From the NCBI RefSeq assembly GCF_022879575.1, contig NZ_CP084261.1, positions 682,001 to 746,000 on the forward strand: 64,000 nt of DNA. Reading direction: 5' to 3'. The stretch is from Caballeronia sp. SL2Y3 (lineage in GTDB: Bacteria > Pseudomonadota > Gammaproteobacteria > Burkholderiales > Burkholderiaceae). Under the pieces are notes generated by a model. The model saw only the letters and a list, made by a program, of their open reading frames with translations. It was not told the origin of the DNA and made no database searches. A program made the position numbers and the translations under genes. Positions 33,064-40,682 of the stretch are shown here, in pieces. Positions within the stretch are counted from its first letter, which is position 1; each line of letters starts with the position of its first letter.

Positions 33064-34244
33064 AGCGCGATCCGTCACGGGCGAACGATATCGCCATTAC
33101 TCTTCAGCCCGCGAACGCGCACGCACGCGCGCCGGCCGTCGCGCCTCAACGCGTATGGGGCGCGGACGTGCGGCGCATTCTCTGCATTCGCCTCGATAAT
33201 CTCGGCGACGTGCTGATGACGACGCCCGCGCTGCATGCGCTGAAACACGTGTATCCGGGACGGCATCTTACGTTGCTCGCATCGCGTTGGGGCGCGCAGG
33301 CGGCGCGTTTCATCGACGATATCGACGACGTGATCGAATACGATGCGCCTTGGGTCAAGCATGACAAGCCGATGGATGCGAGCGGAGACCTCGCGATGTG
33401 CGAGCGGCTGGCATCGCTCGGCTTCGATGCCGCCGTCATCTTCACGGTCTATAGCCAGAATCCGCTTCCCGCAGCGATGTTTTGCCATCTGGCGAAGATT
33501 CCCCTGCGCCTTGCGCATTGCCGCGAAAATCCATACGGCCTCCTAACGGACTGGGTCGCGGAACGTGAACCGCAGGAGGGCACGCGACACGAAGTCGAGC
33601 GGCAGCTTGCGCTCGTCGGGAGCGTCGGCGCAACCCACGCGGATACGCGCATGCGCTTTGCGTTGCGCGCCGAAGACGAGGCATCGCTTGCGCGCAAGCT
33701 CGACGAACGCGGTATCGATCTCGACGCGCCCTTCTTTGTCATGCATCCCGGCGCGACCGCCGCATCGCGGCGCTATCCGCCCGAGCGATTCGCGCAGGCC
33801 GCACGCGTGCTCGCTGAAAGAACCGGCTGGCCCGTGCTCGTGACCGGCTCGGCGAGCGAAGCGCCGTTGTGCGACATCGTCAGCGCGGGCGATACGCGCG
33901 TCGTGAGTCTCGCGGGGGCGCTGGGACTGGGCGAGCTTGCGGCACTGATCGCCCATGCGCGCGTGCTCGTTTCCAACAACAGCGGTCCCGTGCATATCGC
34001 GTCGGCGCTTGACGCGCCGGTCGTCGATCTGTATGCGCTCACCAATCCGCAGCATATGCCGTGGCAAACGCCGCATCGCGTGCTGTACCGCGATGTGCCC
34101 TGCCGCTGGTGCTATCGCAGCGTGTGTCCCGAAGGGCATCACGCGTGTCTGCTCGGCGTGAGCGTCGATGAAGTCGTCGATGCTGCGCTGTCCTTACTCG
34201 ATGCCCGCACCGAACAACATCCTGCTCATCTGACACTACCCTGA
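33060..34244 (+). CDS. Glycosyltransferase family 9 (heptosyltransferase-like)
   Basis: 394 residues. IRLDNLGDVLMTTPALHALK and PGRHLTLLASRWG at the N-terminus, FVMHPGATAASRRYPPERFA as the donor-binding loop, and SNNSGPVHIASALDAPVVDLYALT plus a Cys-containing CRWCYRSVCPEGHHAC tail. This is the RfaF/WaaC superfamily, which uses ADP-heptose. It lacks LPS core genes around it, so the acceptor is probably another glycan or lipid. An N-terminal extension of about 35 residues is unusual for the family. Confidence 0.9.
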   Translation: MKRDPSRANDIAITLQPANAHARAPAVAPQRVWGADVRRILCIRLDNLGDVLMTTPALHALKHVYPGRHLTLLASRWGAQAARFIDDIDDVIEYDAPWVKHDKPMDASGDLAMCERLASLGFDAAVIFTVYSQNPLPAAMFCHLAKIPLRLAHCRENPYGLLTDWVAEREPQEGTRHEVERQLALVGSVGATHADTRMRFALRAEDEASLARKLDERGIDLDAPFFVMHPGATAASRRYPPERFAQAARVLAERTGWPVLVTGSASEAPLCDIVSAGDTRVVSLAGALGLGELAALIAHARVLVSNNSGPVHIASALDAPVVDLYALTNPQHMPWQTPHRVLYRDVPCRWCYRSVCPEGHHACLLGVSVDEVVDAALSLLDARTEQHPAHLTLP

Positions 34245-34256
34245 GAGACGCGCCTT

Positions 34257-36002
34257 ATGTACACACTCGGAATCAATGCGGTCTATCACGACAGCGCGGC
34301 GGCGCTGGTTCGCGACGGCGTCGTGATCGCGGCGGCGGAAGACGAGCGTTTCACGCATGTGAAGCATGCGAAGCGCCCCGTGCCCTTCTCGACGTGGCAG
34401 CTTCCTTTCGATGCCATCGACTATTGCCTGAAGGAAGCCGGCATCGAACTCGCGGATATCGACCATGTAGCGTATTCGTACGATCCGCATCTGTTCTCGG
34501 GCATGCCCAAGCAGGCGAAAGCGACCATCGCCCTGCCCTTCATGCCGTCGGAACATGTGAGCGGCAACCCGTCGGAATCGCCGTGGGACCCGCTTTTCCT
34601 CAGCTATATCGTCAATGCGCGCGGCCAGTTGCTCGACGGCGCGCCGCATCATCTGAAGAAACGTTTCGCAAGCGGCGGACGCGCGCCGCGCTTCGAGTGG
34701 CACAACGTCGATCACCATCTGTCGCACGAAGCAAGCGCGTTTCTCGCGGCGCCGTATGAAAACACTGCGGTGCTCACGATGGACGGCCGCGGTGAAGGCG
34801 TGACGACGAGTCTCGGTCAGTTCGTCGATGGCGAGTACAAGCGTCTCAAGCAAGTGGAACTGCCGCATTCGCTGGGCTTGCTCTACGAAGCCGTGACGGA
34901 CTATCTCGGCTTCCTTCACTCGTCGGACGAGTACAAGGTCATGGCGCTCGCCTCCTTCGGCAAGCCCGCATACGTCGATCAGTTCCGCGAGATCGTGAAG
35001 TATCGCAACGACGGCAGCTATACCGTGGATGCGCCGCGTCTTGTCGAGCGCTTCGGCCCGCGACGCGAACGCGGCGGTCCGCTCACGCAGCATCACTACG
35101 ACATCGCGCATTCGCTGCAAGTGGTGCTCGAAGAAACGGCGCTGGATCTCGCGCGCTGGCTGCATGAACGCACCGGCCTCAAGCATCTCGCGATGGCAGG
35201 CGGCGTCGCGCTCAACTGCGTGATGAACGCGCGTCTGCGTGATCGCGGTCCGTTCGAAGACATCTGGGTTCAGCCCGCTGCGGGCGATGCGGGCACCGCG
35301 CTCGGCGCGGCGCTGTGGACCGACTATCAGGAGCGCGTGAAGCAAGGCGATAGCAGCCGCCGCTGGCATATGAATCACGCGTATCTCGGCCCGCGTTATG
35401 AAGACGACGAGATCGAGCAGTTCCTCAAGTGGTCGAAGACGCCGTATCGCCGGCTGAACGACATTGCGAGCGAAACCGCCGAGATTCTGGCGTCCAATCG
35501 CGTGATCGGCTGGTACCAGGGACGCACGGAGTTCGGTCCGCGCGCGCTCGGCGCCCGCTCGATTCTCGCGTCGCCGATCGATCCGTCCATGCAGGCGCGC
35601 CTGAACGAGATCAAAGACCGCGAAGACTTTCGCCCTGTTGCGCCTGTCGTGATGGAAGAACATGCTGCGGACTGGTTCGTCGATGCACGCGTCGCGCCGT
35701 TCATGCTCTTCGTATTCGATGTGCGCGAGGACATGAAGACGCGCATTCCGGCGGTGACGCATATCGACGGCACCGCTCGCGTGCAGACCGTGAACCGCTC
35801 GCAGCATCCGCTCTATTACGACTTGCTCGCCGCATTCAAGGCGCGTACGGGCGTGCCGGTGCTCGTGAATACGTCGTTCAATACGCGCGGCGAGCCGATG
35901 GTCAATTCGCCGCGCGATGCGCTCGAATCGTTCTGGACCTCGCCCCTCGATGCGCTCGTGATCGGGCCGTTCCTGATCGAAAAGCCGGGAGTGCGTGCAT
36001 GA
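34257..36002 (+). CDS. Carbamoyltransferase (NodU/CmcH/TobZ family)
   Basis: 581 residues, full length. N-terminal Kae1-like domain LGINAVYHDSAAALVRDG, EDERFTHVKHAKRPVPF, VDHHLSHEASAF (metal-binding His) and GGVALNCVMNARL. C-terminal YrdC-like part with WYQGRTEFGPRALGARSILA and NTSFNTRGEPMVNSPRDAL. The family uses carbamoyl phosphate and ATP to make carbamoyl-AMP and transfer carbamoyl to a sugar hydroxyl. It is the diagnostic enzyme of this cluster: the glycan product is probably carbamoylated. Start is 12 bp after the GT9 stop; the end overlaps the next GT. Confidence 0.93.
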   Translation: MYTLGINAVYHDSAAALVRDGVVIAAAEDERFTHVKHAKRPVPFSTWQLPFDAIDYCLKEAGIELADIDHVAYSYDPHLFSGMPKQAKATIALPFMPSEHVSGNPSESPWDPLFLSYIVNARGQLLDGAPHHLKKRFASGGRAPRFEWHNVDHHLSHEASAFLAAPYENTAVLTMDGRGEGVTTSLGQFVDGEYKRLKQVELPHSLGLLYEAVTDYLGFLHSSDEYKVMALASFGKPAYVDQFREIVKYRNDGSYTVDAPRLVERFGPRRERGGPLTQHHYDIAHSLQVVLEETALDLARWLHERTGLKHLAMAGGVALNCVMNARLRDRGPFEDIWVQPAAGDAGTALGAALWTDYQERVKQGDSSRRWHMNHAYLGPRYEDDEIEQFLKWSKTPYRRLNDIASETAEILASNRVIGWYQGRTEFGPRALGARSILASPIDPSMQARLNEIKDREDFRPVAPVVMEEHAADWFVDARVAPFMLFVFDVREDMKTRIPAVTHIDGTARVQTVNRSQHPLYYDLLAAFKARTGVPVLVNTSFNTRGEPMVNSPRDALESFWTSPLDALVIGPFLIEKPGVRA

Positions 36003-37054
36003 GCACGATTGCAGGCTCGTTTCCCTACGACGGCGCGAAGGACGCGTCCACGCAGCGCAATCCGGGCGCAGCGTCGGGCGCGGCCTTCGACGTGTCGGTG
36101 GTCGTGCCGACGTATCGGCGGCCCGACATGCTGGAACGCTGTCTGCGCGCGATCATCGCGCAGGACTATGACAAGACGCGCTTCGAGATCATCGTGTGCG
36201 ATGACGGTCCCGATGAAGCCACGCGCTCACGCGTGACCGCGCTCGCACGCGAGTTCGACGAAGCGCCCCGCATCCGCTATGTACCCGTCACCGCGACGCA
36301 AGGCCCGGCGGGCGCTCGCAACGCGGGATGGCGCGCGTCGGGCGCGCCGCTGATCGCGTTCACCGACGACGACACGATCCCCGATCCGCATTGGCTCGCA
36401 GCAGGCGTCGCCGCGTTGCGAGCGGGCGCGGACGCCGTATCGGGACGTATCGTGGTGCCGCTCGGCCCGCGTCCGACCGACTACGAACAAGACGCAGCCG
36501 GTCTTTCTCGCGCGGAATTCGCGACGGCTAATACGTTCGTGACGCGCCCGGCGCTCGCACGCGTGGACGGCTTCGATGCGCGCTTCACGTCGGCGTGGCG
36601 CGAAGACTCGGACCTTCAATTCGAACTGATGCGCATCGGCGCGCGCATCGTGCGGTCGCACGATGCAATGGTTCTGCATCCGGTGCGGCCGGCGCGCTGG
36701 GGCGTGAGCCTGTCGCAGCAGAAGAAAAGCCAGTTCGATGCGCTGCTCTACAAGAAGCATCGGTCGCTCTTCAAGACACGCATTCGCAGCCTGCCGCCGC
36801 TGCTCTATTACGCGATCATCGTCGCGGTAGTCGTGGCCGTCTTCGCGCTCGCGAACGGCAACAACAAGCTCGCGGGCGTGTGCCTCGCGGACTGGCTCGG
36901 CATGACCGCATGGTTCTGCTTCAAGCGCCTGAAGTCGACCGCGCTGACGCCGTCGCACGTGCTCGAAATGGCGTGGACATCGCTATGGATACCGTTTCTT
37001 TCGGTGTACTGGCGAATCTACGGCGCCGTGAAGTTCCGCGTGGTGTTCATATGA
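35999..37054 (+). CDS. Glycosyltransferase family 2 with C-terminal membrane segments
   Basis: 351 residues. GT-A core FDVSVVVPTYRRPDMLERCLRAII, CDDGPDEATRS, GPAGARNAGW and DxD in FTDDDTIPDPHWL. After the catalytic part come hydrophobic stretches (LLYYAIIVAVVVAVFALANG and SLWIPFLSVYWRIYGAVKF), so it is probably anchored in the inner membrane. It overlaps both the carbamoyltransferase and the following GT9 gene by 4 bp. Confidence 0.9.
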   Translation: MSTIAGSFPYDGAKDASTQRNPGAASGAAFDVSVVVPTYRRPDMLERCLRAIIAQDYDKTRFEIIVCDDGPDEATRSRVTALAREFDEAPRIRYVPVTATQGPAGARNAGWRASGAPLIAFTDDDTIPDPHWLAAGVAALRAGADAVSGRIVVPLGPRPTDYEQDAAGLSRAEFATANTFVTRPALARVDGFDARFTSAWREDSDLQFELMRIGARIVRSHDAMVLHPVRPARWGVSLSQQKKSQFDALLYKKHRSLFKTRIRSLPPLLYYAIIVAVVVAVFALANGNNKLAGVCLADWLGMTAWFCFKRLKSTALTPSHVLEMAWTSLWIPFLSVYWRIYGAVKFRVVFI

Positions 37055-38115
37055 AACCGGAGAACGTCGAGCGCATTGCGATCTTCCGCGCGCTTCAGCT
37101 CGGCGACATGCTGTGCTGCGTGCCCGCGATGCGCGCCCTGCGCCGCGCTTATCCGAATGCGCATATCGCACTGATCGGCTTGCCCTGGGCGCATAGTTTC
37201 GTCGAACGTTATGCGCATCTCGTCGATGAATTGATCCTGTTTCCGGGCGCCGTCGGCTTTCCGGAGCAGGAAGAAACGGACGCGCACCTCCCCGCCTTCT
37301 ACGACGCCATGCGCGCGCGCCGCTTCGATCTCGCTATCCAGTTGCACGGCAGCGGCGGCGTGGCGAACGATATCGTCGAAGCGATGCACGCGCGCGTCAA
37401 CGCGGGCTTTCTCAAGCCGGACGAAGCGCCGCGCGCGGGCGTCTTCATTCCGTGGCCCGACGCGTTGCAGGAAGTCGCGCGCTATAACGCGCTGATGCAG
37501 GCGCTCGGTATCGATGCGCACGACACGCAGCTCGAAATCCCGCTCACGCAACAGGACACGCGCGAGTGCGATGAACTGATCGAACGATATGGCCTCGACA
37601 CTGCACGACTCGTTCTCGTGCATGCCGGCGCTCAGTTGCCTTCGCGACGCTGGCCTGCGGAACGCTTCGCGCAAGTGGCAGCCGCGCTTGCGAGCGATGG
37701 CTGGCAAGTCGCGTTGACCGGCAGCGCAGGCGAAGCGGCCATCACCGCGAGCATCGCCAACACGCCCGGCGTCCATGCGATCGACCTGACCGGCAAGACA
37801 TCGCTCGGCGGGCTGGCTGCGCTCGTCGCACGCGCGCGACTCATCGTGTGCAACGACACGGGGCTTTCCCATGTGGCGGCCGCGATGCGAACGAAAAGCG
37901 TCGTCATCGCATCGGGCAGCGACACGCAACGCTGGGCGCCGCTCGATCATGAAAGGCATCGCGTGCTCGCGGACTATCCGCCGTGCCGTCCGTGTTCGTT
38001 TCGCGAGTGTCCGTATGGGCATCCTTGCGCGCTCAACGTGAGCGTCGCGCAAGTGCTCGATGTCGCACGACTTCAATTGCCCGTAGAAAAACTGGAAACC
38101 GATGCCCACTGCTAA
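37051..38115 (+). CDS. Glycosyltransferase family 9 (heptosyltransferase-like), second copy
   Basis: 354 residues. IFRALQLGDMLCCVPAMRALRRAYPNA at the start, VLVHAGAQLPSRRWPAERFA for donor binding, and CNDTGLSHVAAAMRTKSVVI with a Cys-rich CRPCSFRECPYGHPC tail. It is clearly a paralogue of the enzyme at 33060 but diverged, suggesting two successive heptose-like residues or two acceptors. The 3' end overlaps the next glycosyltransferase by 14 bp. Confidence 0.9.
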   Translation: MKPENVERIAIFRALQLGDMLCCVPAMRALRRAYPNAHIALIGLPWAHSFVERYAHLVDELILFPGAVGFPEQEETDAHLPAFYDAMRARRFDLAIQLHGSGGVANDIVEAMHARVNAGFLKPDEAPRAGVFIPWPDALQEVARYNALMQALGIDAHDTQLEIPLTQQDTRECDELIERYGLDTARLVLVHAGAQLPSRRWPAERFAQVAAALASDGWQVALTGSAGEAAITASIANTPGVHAIDLTGKTSLGGLAALVARARLIVCNDTGLSHVAAAMRTKSVVIASGSDTQRWAPLDHERHRVLADYPPCRPCSFRECPYGHPCALNVSVAQVLDVARLQLPVEKLETDAHC

Positions 38116-39061
38116 TCAACGACGTCTGCGCGTGCTCACATGGCACGTGCACGGCAACTACCTCTACTACCTGACCCAGGCGAAGCACGATTTCTATCTC
38201 GTCACGAAGCCCGGTCATTCGCCCGGCTACGCGGGCAAAGTCGGCGTGCTGCCGTGGGGCGATAACGTCCATGAAGTACCCGCCGACGAAGTGGCGTCGC
38301 GCGAGTTCGACGTCGTGCTGTTTCAGCATCGCACGCACTGGGACGACGATCGCATCAACCTGCTTTCGGATGCGCAGCGGCGATTGCCTCGCGTGTATAT
38401 CGAACACGATCCGCCGCAGGAGAATCCGTTCGAACAACGCCATTGGGTGCAGGATCGCGACACCCTGCTCGTGCACGTGACGCACTTCAATCGCCTGATG
38501 TGGGACAGCGGCGAGACACCGACGCGCGTGATCGAACATGGCGTGGTGGTGCCGCAAGGCGTGCGCTATACGGGCGAGAAAGAACGCGGCATCGTCGTGA
38601 TCAATCATTTGCGGCAGCGCGGGCGCAGGCTCGGCAGCGACGTGTTCGCGGATGCCGCGCAACGCGTGCCGCTCGATCTGGTCGGCATGGACGCGGAATC
38701 GGCGGGGGGCTTGGGCGAGATCGGCAATCTGGAGCTGGCCGCGTTCTCCGCGCAATACCGCTTTTTCTTCAACCCGATTCGCTGGACCAGCCTCGGACTC
38801 GCAATCGTCGAAGCCATGACGATCGGCATGCCGATCATCGGTCTCGCGACGACGGAGCTCGCCACCGTCATTCGCAATGGCGAGAGCGGCTTCATTCATA
38901 CCGACACGAACGCACTCGTCGATGTCATGCAACAACTGTTGCGCGATCCCGCTGAAGCGCGGCGACTCGGCGAAGGCGCGCGCCGTCTCGCGCTGGAACG
39001 CTTTCACATCGACCGCTTCGCCGCCGAATGGGAAGCGACCTTGCGCCATGTGTGCAGTTGA
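38102..39061 (+). CDS. Glycosyltransferase (GT-B, family 1/4-like)
   Basis: 319 residues, short for the family. The N-terminal half is unusual ([37 protein letters not shown]). The C-terminal donor half has [20 protein letters not shown] with the conserved Glu, then [20 protein letters not shown]. It starts inside the preceding GT9 gene, so it is translated from the same mRNA. Donor and acceptor are not predictable. Confidence 0.85.
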   Translation: MPTANQRRLRVLTWHVHGNYLYYLTQAKHDFYLVTKPGHSPGYAGKVGVLPWGDNVHEVPADEVASREFDVVLFQHRTHWDDDRINLLSDAQRRLPRVYIEHDPPQENPFEQRHWVQDRDTLLVHVTHFNRLMWDSGETPTRVIEHGVVVPQGVRYTGEKERGIVVINHLRQRGRRLGSDVFADAAQRVPLDLVGMDAESAGGLGEIGNLELAAFSAQYRFFFNPIRWTSLGLAIVEAMTIGMPIIGLATTELATVIRNGESGFIHTDTNALVDVMQQLLRDPAEARRLGEGARRLALERFHIDRFAAEWEATLRHVCS

Positions 39062-39097
39062 CCGACCGCGACCCAATCACCACAAAAAGGAACCGAC

Positions 39098-40081
39098 ATG
39101 AAGGAAGCATATCGCAAGCGCATTCTGGTGACGGGCGGCGCGGGCTTTCTCGGCTCGCATCTGTGCGAACGCCTGCTCGCGCAAGGGCACGACGTGCTGT
39201 GCGTCGATAACTTCTATACGGGCACGAAGGACAACATCGCGCATCTGCTCGACAGTCCCAACTTCGAACTGATGCGTCATGACGTGACATTCCCGCTGTA
39301 CGTGGAAGTCGATGAAATCTATAACCTCGCGTGTCCTGCGTCGCCGGTTCATTATCAACATGATCCGGTGCAGACCACGAAAACGAGCGTGCATGGCGCG
39401 ATCAACATGCTCGGGCTCGCCAAGCGCGTGAAGGCCAAGATCTTTCAGGCATCGACGAGCGAAGTGTACGGCGATGCGCGCGTTCATCCGCAACAGGAAG
39501 CGTACTGGGGCAACGTGAACCCGATCGGACCGCGCTCATGCTATGACGAAGGCAAGCGCTGCGCCGAGACGCTTTTCATGGACTATCGCCGCCAGCATGG
39601 TCTCAACATCAAGATCGCGCGGATCTTCAATACGTACGGGCCGCGCATGCATCCGAGCGATGGCCGCGTGGTGTCCAACTTCATGATGCAGGCGCTCGCC
39701 GGCGAGCCGATCACCGTCTACGGCGAAGGCACGCAGACGCGTTCCTTCTGCTATGTGGACGACATGGTGGACGCCTTCATCCGTTTGATGAACACGCCCG
39801 ACGAGGTGACGGGTCCGGTCAATCTCGGCAATCCGCATGAACTGTCGATGCTGGAGATCGCGCAGCGCATCGTCGCGTTGACGGGCTCGAAGTCGGAGAT
39901 CGTGTTCCGCCCGCTGCCGATGGACGATCCTTGGCATCGTCAGCCGGATATCACGCAGGCGCGCCAGCTTCTCGGCTGGGAGCCGGTGACCGTGCTCGAC
40001 GAAGGCTTGCGCCGCACCGCCGCGTACTTCCGCCAGATCATCGAGGCGCAGCAGACTCGTTCGGCACTGGCTACGCTTTGA
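39098..40081 (+). CDS. UDP-glucuronate decarboxylase-like extended SDR
   Basis: 327 residues. NAD-binding [38 protein letters not shown], catalytic Thr/Ser in STSEVYGD and YxxxK as [12 protein letters not shown], then [20 protein letters not shown] and [10 protein letters not shown]. These match UXS enzymes that convert UDP-glucuronate to UDP-xylose. It supplies the nucleotide sugar for the cluster. An AAAAGGAACC ribosome-binding site precedes ATG. The 3' end overlaps the convergent ParB-like gene by 11 bp. Confidence 0.9.
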   Translation: MKEAYRKRILVTGGAGFLGSHLCERLLAQGHDVLCVDNFYTGTKDNIAHLLDSPNFELMRHDVTFPLYVEVDEIYNLACPASPVHYQHDPVQTTKTSVHGAINMLGLAKRVKAKIFQASTSEVYGDARVHPQQEAYWGNVNPIGPRSCYDEGKRCAETLFMDYRRQHGLNIKIARIFNTYGPRMHPSDGRVVSNFMMQALAGEPITVYGEGTQTRSFCYVDDMVDAFIRLMNTPDEVTGPVNLGNPHELSMLEIAQRIVALTGSKSEIVFRPLPMDDPWHRQPDITQARQLLGWEPVTVLDEGLRRTAAYFRQIIEAQQTRSALATL

Positions 40082-40673
40082 CGTTGAATCCCGGCAGTCC
40101 GCGCGCTTCGTCTTCACGAGAAGCGGCGACTGCCTGCGCGAGCGCCTTCGCGAAGCCTGCAATCGACGCGAAATCGCCCTGAATGCGCTCGCGGAAATAG
40201 TCGGCCCAGGCGTACTTGGCATTGGTGTCGGGCGGGTCGGCATACACGCCCGCCATGCGCACGAAAGCCGCAAGGCTCAGATAAGGATCGTCGGGTATCG
40301 CAGCGATGGACGGCGGCAAATCCTCCACCGGATATTCACGCGCGTGCTCGTCGAAGGGATGGACCCAGCCTCGCTCACGCAGCGCGGCGATGAAACCATC
40401 GTGATCGCGGTCGCTGAAGTCGCACGCGATCACGACCGGCACGACGTCGATGCCCAGTTCGTACCAGGCGCGCGCCCAGTGATGATGATCGATCACATGC
40501 AGCGTGCCGCCGGGCCCGCGCACCACGCGCAACGCGTGTTCGCGCAGGAATGCCGCGCGTTCGTGCTCGGGCGTGCTGCTCGTCAGATGCATTTTCTCGC
40601 GCACGTGCTCCATGCCGAGCGCGCCCTGAGTCGGCTTGAGTTCAGCGATGCGCGCCGATGATTCGGTGTCCAT
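40071..40673 (-). CDS. ParB-like nuclease-fold protein
   Basis: 200 residues. The N-terminal part ([40 protein letters not shown]) matches the ParBc_2 (PF08857) group of ParB/sulfiredoxin-fold proteins, not the chromosome-partition ParB itself. These are widespread but poorly characterised. Ten bp separate it from the ABC-receiver fusion upstream on the same strand, so they are probably co-expressed. It ends inside the UXS gene on the other strand. A role in replication is not supported. Confidence 0.75.
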   Translation of the reverse strand: MDTESSARIAELKPTQGALGMEHVREKMHLTSSTPEHERAAFLREHALRVVRGPGGTLHVIDHHHWARAWYELGIDVVPVVIACDFSDRDHDGFIAALRERGWVHPFDEHAREYPVEDLPPSIAAIPDDPYLSLAAFVRMAGVYADPPDTNAKYAWADYFRERIQGDFASIAGFAKALAQAVAASREDEARGLPGFNVKA

Positions 40674-40682
40674 ATCGTCTCC

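Noticed and set aside
29305..40081. O-antigen or capsule locus
   Set aside because: No flippase, polymerase, chain-length regulator, initiating transferase or capsule ABC export pair was found among the genes.
40071..40673. Chromosome or plasmid partition protein ParB
   Set aside because: The similarity is to the ParBc_2 nuclease-fold group; no parA partner and no parS-like repeats are seen.
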